Assembly (NCBI GenBank): GCA_003439945.1
Contig: QVRM01001100.1
Coordinates: 97,501-161,500, forward strand
Source of the DNA: Dermanyssus gallinae
Taxonomy: Eukaryota > Arthropoda > Arachnida > Mesostigmata > Dermanyssidae
DNA: 64,000 nucleotides
Direction of reading: 5' to 3'
In this document: positions 1 to 11,659 of the stretch, piece after piece
How the letters are laid out: the number at the start of each line of letters is the position of its first letter
How positions within the stretch are numbered: position 1 is the first letter of the stretch
Translations under genes and position numbers: made by a program
The notes under the pieces: generated by a model
What the model was told of the DNA's origin: nothing
The model's database searches: none
The model's input: the letters and a program-made list of their open reading frames with translations, nothing else

Positions 1-999
1 ACATAGTTGTGCAAAATCTACGTTTGCGGGAGAACCAGTCAACGCACAAAGGAACCTGCGTGTTTGGCGGATTCTGCACAATTCTGCACACAGTATACGT
101 TACTAGCTTGCGTAGCAATACGCGAATAGCCAGATTAAGGAAAGTCATAAAAAGTCAAAATGTTACGTTAACGCTTTTTTGTGCAACATCGTATTTTTTT
201 CCATTACGACCGAAAATGTACGTTCAAAAGACTACTCTCAGGCAATAGCAAATTTAATGCCCACTACATTCATACCAAAGTGATGGTGCTGCGTTACGTA
301 GTTGCCAAGTAACTAAGCTTTTTCGACAGTCATATCGAAAGCGAAGGCATGCATACTTGCATAGAGTGTATGAGAAAGTTAGGTACATATTTTGAGGTTT
401 GGTAGAACTTAGCAAGAGAATAATTTTTTCTAATGGAAAGAGGGGGCGGAAACGTCTTGGCAAAATGCTACAGTTCTGAACGTGAAAACTTCAACGTGAA
501 ACATAACAACTATGACTGTCGAAAAAGCTTAGTCACTTGGCAAATACGTAACGCAGCACCATCACTTTGGTACGAATGTAGTGGGCATAAAATCTGCTAT
601 TGTCTGAGAGTAGTCTTTTGGACGTGCATTTTTGGTCGTAATGGAAAAAATTACGATGTTGCACAAAAAAGCGTTAACGTAACATTTTGACTTTTTATGA
701 CTTTCCTTAATCTGGCTATTCACTTTTTGCTACGCAAGCTAGTAATGCATACTTTATTGTGCAGAATTTTCCGCCAAACACGCCGGTATGATCGGTTCCT
801 TTGTGCGTTGACTGTTTCTCCCGCAAACGTAAATTTTGCACAACTATGTAGAAGAAAAAGGCAGAATAACTGCTTTTATAAATTTCATCCTCACTCCTAA
901 ACAAAACGTTTTTCCGGCTTCCACCCATTGGCAAAAATTATTTTCTCACCGAGTTTGACCATACCCTAGCGTTTTGGACACACAAATAGGAACACCCTG
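1..999. mobile_element. Fold-back (long inverted repeat) TA-target DNA element, left end outside window
   Basis: The segment is largely self-complementary: the block near 240-350 returns inverted near 510-600, and 100-200 returns inverted near 655-735. It ends with the inverse of CAGGGTGTTCCTATTTGTGT followed by TA at 1000-1001, exactly as the complete copy at 32849-33782 does. The right arm here is complete and carries about 100 bp missing from the right arm of that other copy. No long reading frame encodes a transposase, so it is non-autonomous. The TA duplication and CAGGGTG terminus suggest Tc1/mariner-superfamily mobilisation, which is inference. The left terminus lies before base 1. Confidence 0.85.
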
Positions 1000-1018
1000 T
1001 ATATATTGTATATATTGC

Positions 1019-1053
<35 letters not shown>
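1000..1053. repeat. (TA)n microsatellite abutting the fold-back element
   Basis: TATATATTG units lead into about 33 bases of pure alternating TA. It begins exactly at the TA target site of the fold-back element. Confidence 0.9.
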
Positions 1054-1054
<1 letters not shown>

Positions 1055-1636
1055 CCTTTGGCATTTGCAGGTGCCGTGCATAACTGCGTATCCGCCGCTG
1101 TGGTGCGTGTCAGAATGTTGCCATATATTGCCCCTTCGCTCTGCTGCTTGACGAACACCGCCTGTCTAGCGGAATTGGCACAGCCTCCGGAAGATGGACA
1201 GTTCCTTTAGGACTTGGCCGTGCAGTTCGTTATTGGCCAAAAATGTTCTTTGTCCGACGTATTTTTGTAGAGAGGAGAGCGGAACGTGCGGGGGGGGGGA
1301 GGACAGAGCTTCAGAAATACCAAAGCATGCGAAAGAAAGTAAGAAAGCGTTGGATGATAGCTAACGACTAACACGGAAAGTCAGTTTCGGCCTCGGCTTC
1401 ATTCGACTTTTTGTCTGCGAGGTCGTGTGAGTTTATCGGCGGCGACCATTATCTACTAGCATGTGCCAATAACATATAGATCATCTTGCTTTAGGTCATT
1501 TTGATGTTCCACTTTACGCTTTATGTTGCCATGAACAGATTTTCCGCTCTTTCTCTCTATGCATACATATATATATATATATCAGATGACGAGAGACAGC
1601 AGTGACGAGGGCTTTCTGTGCGTCATGCAGGAATGG

Positions 1637-1674
<38 letters not shown>

Positions 1675-3893
1675 TGCGATAGAACATAAACCTGTCTTCC
1701 TCTCTCGCTATCGGCTCATAGGGTGTACAGCTACGTTTAAGCCTATTTGACTGAGCCCGCTCAGTCGGAAGAACTGTCTTCATTTTTATTTTTCAGTCTC
1801 CTCTCAACTGGGAGGAGTCGAAGAACTCGACCTCATGGAGCGACCTCACCTCCGCTCGCGCCATCATCGTCGTCACATAAAACCCACTCGACAGTGTGGT
1901 TGATTGAACAGGTTCAAGGCTCGCCATTGGACTCGTCGTAGAAGAGCGGTAGTCGAAGAAGGAGCGGTAACAGTGGTGCGAGGTCGTTGGCTGGCGGAAT
2001 TTCATCTAGCTGTTTTTGCGGAACCCCTTGCGCAAATTGTTGCTCGCTTGCCACTTGTCCTCCGATAGTCGCCAACAGTGTTCCCCGTTAGCTCGGCCGG
2101 AAGGTCGAATCGTTGGTTAAAGGAGACCCCCGTCTCCTTTAACTAAGGGGGTAAGGATGCCCCACAGATAGGGGACCAACGCTGTGTCTGCCGCTCTTCC
2201 TTCCTCGACGACCCCGATCCGTTCTGCGTTCTGCCCACAACGTTTGGCCCGTCGAACGCGGCGGTCTGAACGAGGCGTTCGGTCGGGCAATGAACAGCTG
2301 TAAATTACACCGACGCATACTAACGGCTCGCACAGGCAAAGAAGAAACGCTTTGCGTTCAGGACTGGCAGAACCACCAGGCTTCGGCACCACTCTGCTAA
2401 TGATAGCCTGGGCGAGGCGAGCACCGACGCATTACTATTAGAATCGAGTGCCCTTTTGAAGAAATCGCCGCAAAACGGGCAAAACTCAGACCAAGTGTAC
2501 TTTGCTAAAGGAATTAAGTGCAGGCGTATTCTTATTGAATACGTAAGCTGGCGATACCTATGCCTGCTCAGGAGCGCTTACGTTAGCGTTCATTTCGACC
2601 ACAAGCATGAATGCAACAGATTAGTTATACCAAAAACGCGATCCCCAAATAGGCGGACATGTGCGTATAAGAGCAACATCCATGTACAAAATAATCACAC
2701 CACTACCAGCTGTGCGATTAATAATAAGGATAGTATAAATTGTGACCGCTTGGTGCGAAACTCGCTACTATTACTTTTGGAACGTGCTGAACGGGTACAG
2801 AATACGGATAGTCCACAAATGAGTTGGACTAATAGGAGACTCGATAGTAAAGTCACAAGGTGTCGCGACAACCTAGGTAACACATGTGTATTAAGCTATT
2901 AACGCTATAGCTTTTAAGTAAGAGTTGTAAATGTACCATATGGGTCGTGGGCTCTAGTCTAAGCAGTAATCGCGTCTACCAGTCAATGAAAACGTATGAG
3001 AGGAACCTCACCAGGCCGCAAATAGCGGTCAGAGAGCACGATGAGTATTGGGCTCAGAGGAATGTGCCAGTGTAAAGAGAAAACTTTCCTAATGTTGCCG
3101 TGCAAACAAAACAAACCTCAGACCTGTGTCGCAGACGATCTTCACCAGTGTTGCAGATAAAATGAGCTAATCTTCAGGGGACAATATTTAGGTACACAAG
3201 AGTTGGATGAAAATTAAGTAAGCATGTCTTTGTCATCTTAGGATTTACAATTTAGTCCGGCAATTTAACCGGTTAGGAGCATGGCGACGAGTGGAAAGTC
3301 ATTATCTAGAGTTGGCAATAGTTATACTGCGGGCGGCATATAAATGAATTAAACAGTACCGTTTAATCTTTCATACGCTGAAATGCTCATAATGATTATT
3401 TACTATCTACCGTAGTTTGGTAAGGCTAACCTCAGATTCTGATGGCGTGAGCCAAGTGCTTGCCATCCACATCAGTACACACCGCATGTGGCTGCTAAAG
3501 GCATGTTCTGTGCATGTAACCTAGAAACTGTTAGTGAAGCTGCATGTACCCTAGAGACTGTTTTTCAGCATTTACTACTGCCAGACCGACGAGGTTTCAG
3601 TTAGAGGTAGAAGAGCAGTGAAGTAGGATATACGAGTGTATACATATCGCATGTCGGTGCTGATACGTGCGCAGTTATAAGTACGACTGAACATGCTTTT
3701 CTCTTTTGCTGGCCAAGTGAGGCGCCAAATGTGTGCAGCGTTTCTTAGCTTAACGAAGTTTTGTACATGGAATGATAGCTCACCGAAAAAAAACAAACAT
3801 AACATTATACTGGCCAGGCAAACGGGCCACGCGACCGCAATGAAGTTAAGTGTAGTCAATACGACCGGTCTCGTTCGTATTAATTAGTACGTG
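1054..3893. other. No supported gene; AT-rich intergenic sequence
   Basis: Open frames here are short and compositionally random, including a 148-codon frame at 2456-2902 with no recognisable motif. Two (TA)n tracts (about 1565-1582 and 1640-1671) flank a 57-bp unique core. A small hairpin lies at 2116-2143. The stretch 2060-2400 is GC-richer than its surroundings and may be an unrecognised old repeat. Confidence 0.6.
2116..2143. repeat. Perfect 10-bp hairpin
   Basis: GTTAAAGGAG (2116-2125), an 8-nt loop, then CTCCTTTAAC (2134-2143). No T tract or gene follows that would give it an obvious role. Confidence 0.6.
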
Positions 3894-3904
3894 TTGGCAT
3901 ATTT

Positions 3905-4082
3905 CCTTTCGGGGCTGACGCTTAGCCAAGATTTAACGTTTATGGGACTGCTCTTCGCATTGCTTCATAGACGGACCCCCATAAATACAAATCGGTGCAA
4001 CGGTGGGGCTCGAACCCGCGCACCTGCTATGTGTCTCCTCCGGTCGCGAGGCGCAGACGAATGCACCCACAATTCTCAACTA
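3905..4082 (-). mobile_element. tRNA-derived SINE, copy A, with 11-bp target-site duplication
   Basis: The segment is flanked by perfect direct repeats TTGGCATATTT at 3894-3904 and 4083-4093. Read on the minus strand it has a tRNA-like head with the shared block CGCCTCGCGACCGGAGGAG and a Pol III B-box (GGGTTCGAGCCCC). A shared body follows, beginning ATTTGTATTTATGGGGGTCC. Two further copies occur in the window (11089-11273 and 61612-61799). The head presumably supplies an internal Pol III promoter, and mobilisation would depend on a LINE in trans. It is not a functional tRNA: the acceptor stem does not pair and the body continues past the tRNA region. Confidence 0.88.
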
Positions 4083-4093
4083 TTGGCATATTT

Positions 4094-5432
4094 GGAGGGG
4101 TTCGTCTGCATTGGGCGTCGTGCACTGATAGAGCGATTCGACTGATCGCATAATTTGTTGATATTTTGGCGCTTGTTAGTACTCTGATTTTGTCTCTATC
4201 ATGCCATCTATTTTCGTTTCGAACGAGGACACTTATTAGGTCTTCTAGTATATTTAGCTGGATTTTGCAAAAGTAAGTGCGGAGAAGTATTTCATACGTA
4301 CAGTGTCCTCTCAGACAATCATATATGCATCAACCTGCGTATAACGCTCTTCTGATTAAACAAAAATAGAGGGGTTAAAGTTTTTTGCAAAATCTTGCAA
4401 AGTGCGGCAAATTGCCATTGAGGTCCGCCGGCGGGCGAAGTCATGGTGCAGCTCGTAACATCTACAATTGCTCCGGTGGTGCGCTTTTCGACGACCTTTT
4501 CCAACCTCAAGCGGTCAAGCAACTCGAAGTTTTCTTTTCTCACTAATAATCGTTTCGTTGCTTCGCAACTGAAGCTCATGGACCGCACCGCGTATTTCCA
4601 ATTCCGCTAGGCACCGAGCATGGTCTTAGCATGATCGCTTAGTTTCGCGACAACGGCGTTGAGCCTAGTTTCTTGTTTTAAGTATGACTTTATGGCATGG
4701 AAATAGGCTTAGCAGATCGCAAGCATGACTTTATGGGCGTTGCGGTATGGAAATAGGCTTAGCAGATCACAAGCATGACTTTATGGGCGTTGCGGTATGG
4801 AGCAGATGGCAACTGCAGCGCCTGGTAGTTAGCAACCAGCAGTTTTCAGTTTGTCGTTTGTAAGCATGTTGCCCAGCGCCCACTTGTAAGCTATTCAGCG
4901 TCGAGGGGTCCACCTTTTAGTCGGCTTTCGCTTTGGACTGCTAGCCATAACAATGTCTTTCTTCCAGCCGCTTCGTGATATGCTTTTGACTGAAACAACA
5001 CTTTCGTGTCTAGTCGAATTTCTTTTGTGCCTGCCTCCCACGCGAGGGTGAGGTGCGTATTGTTTAGGCTTTACGCTTTGAAAGCCTTTTTTCATTAAAT
5101 AAAGAGGTTTTATCAGGGGGATTAAAACCAACATAGTCACAAATGCAGTGAGCTGCACGCCAGACAAACGCATGATTAAAACGATTATCTAATACACACA
5201 TATATATATATATATGAACGGGCATAAAGTGTATATATATATAACCTACTAGAAGTGCCCTTATTAATTTTATAGTTTATCTGTACCAAGCGAACATCCG
5301 TGTCTGAACACCGTGTGGTGAATCGTCCTCAGTTCGATGATTTCGTGTTGTGCTTGTGCAATAGCTCACCGTCTCACACCTTGTAAGTGGGCAATCCGAC
5401 ATCCATTGAAGATGCATCCTCTACGGGTTTGA
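4094..5432. other. No supported gene; contains a 50-bp tandem duplication
   Basis: Apart from the tandem repeat at 4680-4800 and a short TA tract near 5203-5242, only small random frames are seen on either strand (for example 4319-4588 and 4895-5173, minus). None has a recognisable motif. Confidence 0.55.
4680..4800. repeat. 50-bp direct tandem repeat, about 2.5 copies
   Basis: Units at 4701-4750 and 4751-4800 differ at one base (AGCAGATCGC against AGCAGATCAC). A partial diverged unit precedes them at 4680-4700, and the first bases of another follow at 4801. The near identity implies a recent duplication. Confidence 0.9.
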
Positions 5433-6144
5433 AGCGGGCACGAGCCGAAAAAGTGTCCCAACTGTGAACTTCGTGTCGATACCAGAAGCACAATTTCTTG
5501 CTCCCAATGTGAACAGTTCATTCACATATTGTGCACTCAACTTCAGACACAAGATGTTGTCGAAAAAACAGCCGCTCTCTCGGAGTTTTGGTGTCACCGC
5601 TGCAGTGTCCGCCAGCTGGCACAGACGCTGAACAAACTAATGATGATGAGATAGATGAGAATGATGATGGTGCCAACGTCGATGCCGGCGACCTCGCACC
5701 GTTTGTGCGCTCACTTGTCAAGGAGGTGCGTGCACTGTTCGCACGTTAGTCAACAAGCAGCAACGCAAAAAGGAAAAGCTCGGAAAATACCATGACCATT
5801 TAATCGCAATGCTGGCAGAGATGTCTAACTGCAACAAGACGAGCCCTGTAGATAAACATTCACACCGGGCCAGATCACGATCCAGCAATGATCACTCGGC
5901 AATTCCCGAGTTTCGTTTCGCCGCAAAAACGAGAGACCGCCAGAAAATCGCCAGGGCCAGCGGACTGCAAGACATGCACAACAGATATAGTCCGGTGCTC
6001 TGCCGAAAAGAAGCGTCGTATTTTTTAAACGTTGAAGTTTCAACTAATAGCGAGCTCAGCAAACGTCCTCATAACTCTCACGCACCCGCGTACACATGTC
6101 AGCCATACCGCCAGTTGCACGAGCCAACTTTCGGACTCAGATGA
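5433..6144 (+). pseudogene. Relic of a non-LTR retrotransposon ORF1 with PHD-type zinc finger
   Basis: The frame through 5454 encodes a C4HC3 PHD-like finger: CPNC, then CSQCEQFIHILC, then WCHRC. It ends at a stop near 5650 after an ATGATG run. A second frame (to 5749) continues with an acidic segment (DDEIDENDDG) and SLVKEVRALF. A third (about 5755-6144) carries a lysine-rich helix (NKQQRKKEKLGKYH) and a basic serine-rich tail. The three frames join through small indels. PHD fingers followed by coiled or basic regions are known in ORF1 proteins of CR1-like and some other APE-type LINEs. No endonuclease or RT follows. A host PHD-protein fragment is a less likely alternative. Confidence 0.55.
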
Positions 6145-6612
6145 TCTTCGTATCTAAGCTAGAGGATACTGTCACGGCCTCCTAACTGAATATCTTCATT
6201 TATTTTTATATATCCGAGCTAGACAAGGACAAGCTCTTTTGTGAATCTTTGTGAAGACACACCGCTCCTTAACAATTATGTTCAAACATTTATCACTTAG
6301 AGCCGTTGGACTAGTGATGCGAAAGGTGGCGCTTGCGATTCGACGAAGCGAAGTCGCATTGTCTGTTGTGTAGCCTCCTGCAGTGCATAATAGTTGCAGA
6401 ACAAGACATGGCTCGCGGGAAATCGATAACGTTTTTTTAGGCATCAGTGCCACCGTATCGACACCTGCAATTCTTTTTATTCGTAACTCATTTCCGATTT
6501 TATTTTGGAAATTTAAGATATTCCTTGCAGAGTAGCAGCTACCAGCGTTTGGGAGAATTGGCAAAAACAGTCAAGTCCTTTTTGTAAATGCAATTGCAAG
6601 TGATGGTTCTCT
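6145..6612. other. No supported gene
   Basis: AT-rich sequence with random short frames only (the longest is a 122-codon minus frame at 6196-6564). No recognisable motif. Confidence 0.5.
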
Positions 6613-6900
6613 TTGTACGGAGTAAGTACCACGGATCGGGGCCCTACGTATCATTCGGGGTATTGCATCATCCGCACGGCAGCCTTGCTCGTGCCCCTCG
6701 TTAAGAGGCATTCTCTCTTACAGCACGCATGCGGGAAAGCCCTCAAGGCGGCTAACAACCTGGGTCGTCTAATGCCTAACTCCTACGGCCCACGCCAGTC
6801 CAAGCGCCGTCTTCTGATCTCGGTAGCCGAGTCCATCGTCTTCTACGGTGTTCCAGTTTGGCCAAAGGCCACGCTGGCAACGGAGCCATCGAAGCTATAA
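6613..6900 (+). pseudogene. Fragment of R1-clade reverse transcriptase C-terminus
   Basis: The 95-codon frame contains LQHACGKALKAANNLGRLMP, then QSKRRLLISVAESIVFYGVPVWP. This matches the region just after the RT palm in the minus-strand R1 element here (ASNLARLMPRIGG, KRRLLPTAAESVALYGAPAW at 25260-25470). It lies on the opposite strand from the other R1 relics. Only this roughly 280-bp slice survives; upstream RT motifs and the downstream zinc motif are absent. Confidence 0.75.
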
Positions 6901-7679
6901 GAACGGTTCACGCACACAGCCTAGCCAGACATGGAGAGAAAAAAAGTTTCCTGCGCGTTGATGACGCATTGCTTGCCCATTTTCCGATTAAGTTACGGAC
7001 ATTTCTTTCCTAGTGTCCTAGTAGGTGACCGCAGGACTATAGTACAATAACAGTTGGTTGGTGGTGTCTCGACGAACGTGGCTCTGCAATCGCACTCAAA
7101 CATCTCGAGTCATCGATGGCTCTCACATTCTAAGCAAATCCTATTTTGGCTTTCTTAATTTTGGCTTTTTCTTTCGCCCTCTTTTAGCTCTTCGGTCGGT
7201 ATCGGACTCCCGTCCTGGGCGTTAAACATTCCATAATAATAGTAATAAATACCTAATAAATGTTTGCCAACCAACCGCTCGGGACCGCACTCTCCTCGGT
7301 ATTCTGCAGTTTGGTGTGATGCTGCGTGCTTGGCCATTCCACACTGTCACAAGGATTTGCTGTGAAAAAATACCACAGGAAAATGAAACATTCCCAAAAA
7401 CAGCCGCCGCTAGAAGCTAGTTATTTACGTTCAACTGTAACTAGAGACGGAGTTGCACACATTTGTGAAAACATTATTCTCGTCGTGACGACGCTGATAG
7501 TAACAAGATTGCGGATGATGATGATGATGATTATTATTATTATGAGGACGGCCTTACAAAAAAGATAAATCTACATATATAAATGAGTCATAACGTCATG
7601 TACTGTTGGGAAAACTCCAGGTATCTCAGGGTTAAACTATAAGCGCCCCTGATCGTCTCGGTTCATCGTTTAGTGTATG
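6901..7679. other. No supported gene
   Basis: Unremarkable sequence with short ATG/ATT runs near 7515-7545. No recognisable coding or repeat structure. Confidence 0.5.
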
Positions 7680-8290
7680 AAAGGATCTACGTATCAGTTA
7701 ATCGAAGAGCATACCACCTCTACGAGTGGTACGTTCACTCTCCCAGTCTGTGACAGACGTGTTAAATTCCCAGCAACCTGCACTTTGCCGCGTCCTGTCC
7801 AGTCTATGATTTCTCCAAGCCCTTTTAGAAAGGTCACGGGGTTATTACCAGTCGGTGACTATACCAGCTTTAGGTTTATTATGTCGGGCACTTGAGAAAA
7901 GTGTGTTCTAGGGTGTCCTCTGGTCCGTCGCCCCAGTGGATGTTTTTGGGGCTTTCCGATTCTGAACAAATTTGACTGGAAATAGCCATGACCTGTCAGA
8001 ATCTAGGTCGTTTATAAGGTAAGTTTTCCCCCACCCCACGGCCAGTTCAGCCAGTCTTTGATGTTTGCGACCAAAATGTGGAAACTGGCGCCTGGATCAC
8101 CCTATTGCAAGCCGTCTCACTCGTCCTGCCAGGGTTTGATTGTATGCCAACGTTTTTCGTCCTTCTTACGCTGGGGATTGCCCCAGAGACCACGGCGCTC
8201 AGCTGCTTTTAGGTCCCAGGGGATCGTTCCAGCGAGGACAAAAACCGCTAACTGTCCGGATCACCACAATTATACGGAGGCTGCAATCCT
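7680..8290 (-). pseudogene. R1-clade reverse transcriptase C-terminal relic
   Basis: The minus strand read in shifting frames gives VFVLAGTIPWDLKAAERR, then GNPQRKKDEKRWHTIKPWQ (about 8100-8250). Further on come remnants of the tail motif, a tract like GHGYFQS..RIGK, and GPEDTLEHTFLKCP (about 7890-7990). These correspond to the post-RT region of R1-type ORF2, which ends in a Cys/His cluster with EHT...C. Several stops and frameshifts make it non-coding. It is more diverged from the 24.5-30 kb element than the relic at 12-13.7 kb, so it is probably a different R1 subfamily. Gag remnants follow directly upstream. Confidence 0.65.
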
Positions 8291-9880
8291 CTAGGCTCTA
8301 CAGAAGCAGGTTCTTTTAGCGGCGAACTGTAGGGTATCGGCTGGTCCCGCTGCACTTGTTGAGTAACACAAAGACCCCTGTTTAAGGTGACCACGAGGCA
8401 CATTATCTTGTTGACAAGTGCGACCTTTTGGTCTTCGGGGCAGAGGTGGAGGGCGGGGTAGTTCCTTCGTCTTTCTAGGAGTAGCAGAGATGAGAGCGAA
8501 TCTGAATCCAGCGGGCGACATCGGCATGTGGTTCAGTCGCACGGCTCTACAGCAGGACCTGTGCTAGGCGTCTGATAGCAGACACTTGCTCCAGTGACTG
8601 TAGGTAGTGGGCGCGCTTGGAGGGTCGGCCCCAGAGGTCGTCCTGCAAGGTCCCCCGGGTCCATAGGGGGTGAAGTGAGTACTTTCTATCGGCTTCCTTT
8701 GAGTTACTAGAATAAGCACGTCGGCGCCTGTAGTATCATTGGGGTGGCCCTCGGAGGTGGCTCGCACGGGATCAGGCTTTAGAGCTGGCCTCGTGACGAG
8801 AGGCGCGGGCATTGACCGGGTGCCGCAGCGGCGGAGCTCTTCGAGTAGTTCGCGAAGGTGACGACGTTTGCCGCGTGCCCTTCCGTGCCACAGTTGTAGC
8901 AGGTAGCGGTCGCCTTGGTGGAAGGGTGCCCCGCACCCACAGGAGTCGTTGGCACGTTAGCATAATGATCCACTCCGAGATTGAGCACGAGAACCCAGCT
9001 GGATGCGTTTAAGATTCAGAATCCTGGGCGGCGTCGGCGGGGGCCGCTTGGACCAGATCTGATCAGGATCGGCCTTAGGGATTAGCGATCCACGCTGGCG
9101 TCCTTCCCCCGGAGACAGAGAGAGGAACTAGCCCCTCCCTCGACGCACCATAAGCCGTGCGTCATCGATGGGCAGTTTTTGAACGCAGTTTACCCTGACG
9201 CTGTGTGGGGTCCGCATTCTGCGCCCTCCCCTGCGCGCCGTGGGAGTGAGGCCCTGTGCCCGGAACAAGTACTCGTTGTGTTTGCCGATTCTCCTTTGCT
9301 CATCCTGGCTTGTCATGTGACAGCGTATCGGTCCAAGATCTTTTGAGCCCAAGAGGACCTCGGTTCTTAATAGCGTATGCTCCTGAAGATCCCTGCTGGA
9401 GAAACGTTGCACCTTTAGGAACCCTGAGCGCCACCTGGGGCCCTGGTAGTTGACCTGCCATCATCCGCCGATTCGCTCATTTGCCGCAACACTACTACCC
9501 CTGTCATGCGGCCCATCTTGCCGGCAACGCCCTAAACCTGTTCTGCCAGATGGTTCCGTCTAAAAGTCTGTCTTTCCGGGAAACCAAGCTCTTAAAAGGG
9601 TTCCTTTTCAGAATGCTGGCTCCAAGGTACGACACCTTCGTATAGGCAGCTGCTGGTTCATTCTTGAGAGAGGAAACGGTTGAGGTCCTCCTCTGATTGG
9701 CAGTTCTCAAATATGTCAAAGACGTTTTCAATCTGCCGCTCCAGGGCAAGGGTGTCAGGCGTATACTGGTACCCCAAGTCCACGGTCTCGTTAACCGTCA
9801 GTGTGTTGACTTCCTTCTTCCGTGCCCTAGCCTCTTCTGCCGTAATGCGAAGTTCCTGCGCCAGACTCTTTTCCACTGCG
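8291..9880 (-). pseudogene. R1-type gag (ORF1) relic with degraded CCHC knuckle
   Basis: On the minus strand the frame ending near 9658 reads ENVFDIFENCQSEEDLNRFL. This resembles the gag segment LDTALQAAQSDKELLTVL of the R1 element at 28.6-29.3 kb. Downstream come a segment like TKVSYLGASILKRNPFKSL, an arginine-rich stretch (9128-9412), and CYNCGTEGHAAN (about 8890), a zinc knuckle whose last Cys is lost. Frames are broken repeatedly. Its position immediately upstream of the RT C-terminal relic at 7680-8290, with no endonuclease or RT core between, suggests one element with a large internal deletion. Confidence 0.55.
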
Positions 9881-11073
9881 TCTACGTTTTCTTTATTGGC
9901 CGCGTGGCTGATAACAGCTATATTGTCTAGATAGTTGTTTAGGACAAACAGATAAATATAAAATAAATTAATAAATTATTTAATTAAGTCAATTATGATA
10001 GAGTAAACATAAATAGAGCAGACCGTAGGTCCCAACTGTCAGCCATATGAAACAAGTTCCTCTCGTCCTATCTTATGCACGTATATGTATTTATAAATAA
10101 ATATATAGTTGCTCGTCTACTCTCGTCGAGTGCGGATCATGTTGGTGCGTAGGCTCTATGGACTTTCTGTCGCTTTGTGACTTACTCTTTGTGTCTGCGA
10201 TGTCTGTTCCATTTGGTTCCAAACGTTGCGCAACAAAAAATGTTGCGCAACGTTTCTAAACATTGACCTTTTAAGCTCAGTCTGCTAATATTGTCCGCTC
10301 TTTAATATAGCCGTGGTATAATCATATAACCCCTTTCTCAGAGCAGGTATTTGTGCTCTAACACAATTGAAGCACGATGTGTTTTTATCGTTTAAGGTGT
10401 TGTCTATGATAGTGATGAGTAGGTGCATTACGCATTTTTAAAAGAAACTTATTCGCTAGGTTTTCTTCTATATTTATATATATAGGGCTTAATATACCTT
10501 AGTTAACAACCTCTGACAACTCGGTTTACATGCTAGCCTTACCTTTAACGCGGATCTTGTGTGCCCGGGTCACTGTGCCTTGCAAAAACCGCCTTGACCT
10601 GACCAAACCGTGAGAGCGTCCCACTTGTACTCCTGTCTTTTAGTACTACTATATTGTTTAGGAAGAACGGCCGGTTTTTCTCCTTCTTGCGACGAAAAAC
10701 CAATATTAAGACAAGCGATCTTTTACCCTCTCCATAAAGCGTTAAGAATTCTATTCTGGTTCTTCCGAGTCGTCATCAGGGTGCTCCGTCCACCAGTATT
10801 TAGGTCAGCGGAACCCTACATATTAATAATTGGTTTTGTGTGAGGGCCCTCAGCTTCTTCGACCTAGCGCTTGCGACCCTGGTGATCGATCGCTTCGATA
10901 CTGTCCAAATTGTTAGTAGATTAATTTGATCTCTCTGACTTCTAGATGGCTGTTCGCAATATTGATAGTCTTTTTGAAGAATCCCCCCTACCGCGAAGCT
11001 CGTGAAAGGCTAAAGTCACCCGAGCCTCCTGTTTAGCCAAGATGATAACCGAGAACCTCTTTACTGTCCTTGG
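9881..11073. other. No supported gene; AT-rich
   Basis: AT-rich sequence (ATAAATAAATTATTTA-like near 9950-9985). It contains the perfect hairpin at 10221-10255 and otherwise only short random frames. Confidence 0.55.
10221..10255. repeat. Perfect 15-bp hairpin with A5 loop
   Basis: AAACGTTGCGCAACA (10221-10235), five A, then TGTTGCGCAACGTTT (10241-10255). Each arm also contains the palindrome GTTGCGCAAC, so the site has nested dyad symmetry. Confidence 0.85.
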
Positions 11074-11088
11074 TACTAGTGAGCTGTC

Positions 11089-11273
11089 GAACGGGGTAGC
11101 GTGGTAATTGCATTTGCGTGCGCCTCGCGACCGGAGGAGACACTTAGGTGCAGCACGGGTTCGATCCCCACCGTTGCACATTTGCATTTATGGGGTCCGT
11201 CTTACAAAGCAATGCGAGACCAAACACGTGAACGTTAATTGTTGGCTAAAGGTCAGCTAGAAAAAGTTCAGAT
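11089..11273 (+). mobile_element. tRNA-derived SINE, copy B, with diverged target-site duplication
   Basis: The tRNA-like head carries GGTAGCGTGGTAATTGC (A-box-like), CGCCTCGCGACCGGAGGAG and a B-box GGGTTCGATCCCC. The body then runs ATTTGCATTTATGGGGTCCG and onward, as in copies A and C. Flanks ACTAGTGAGCTGTC (11075-11088) and ACTAGCGATGCTGTC (11274-11288) are recognisable as a duplication with one substitution and one indel. The worn duplication implies this insertion is older than copies A and C. Confidence 0.82.
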
Positions 11274-11440
11274 ACTAGCGATGCTGTCTCATGCTACGAC
11301 TCGCCTGATCGCCAGTGGACACGCATCCGCACAATTTGTTTACCTTATTATAGATACACAGTTTAACTAATGAACACGATCATTTACACCGTGTGCTCAG
11401 TGATCCTCTGTTTGTATCAGTTCAATCAAGCGATTTACTC

Positions 11441-11659
11441 TTAATAGGCATCGGCCTGCAAATTAGTACATCGTATCCGCCTGCCCCAAAAAGGAGTGCA
11501 GTAGCAGAGCACTGGCGAAAATAGCGTTTTATAAACTAATATTTGATTATCTAAAATCAAGCCGTTATGGGAAAATCTATCAGCCTCATACAACACGGGG
11601 ACGATATAACTGCGTAGCAAAATGGGCACAATCAAGTCTAAATACAAATTATACTTCAC
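11441..11659 (-). pseudogene. Short non-LTR reverse transcriptase relic
   Basis: The 72-codon minus frame contains VYKTLFSPVLCYCTPFWG. This resembles the post-palm YK-L--PVL-Y--P-W block of APE-type LINE reverse transcriptases (Jockey/I-like). No other RT motif is present, so assignment to a clade is not possible. Confidence 0.5.

Noticed and set aside
3575..3859. Similarity between SRTYNC-containing frames at 3575-3859 (minus) and 47026-47226 (plus)
   Set aside because: The shared stretch is short (about 25 bp with mismatches) and could be chance; not enough to call a repeat family.
3974..4060. Possible tRNA gene from the B-box-like sequence
   Set aside because: The element continues past the tRNA region, acceptor ends do not pair, and target-site duplications mark it as a SINE.
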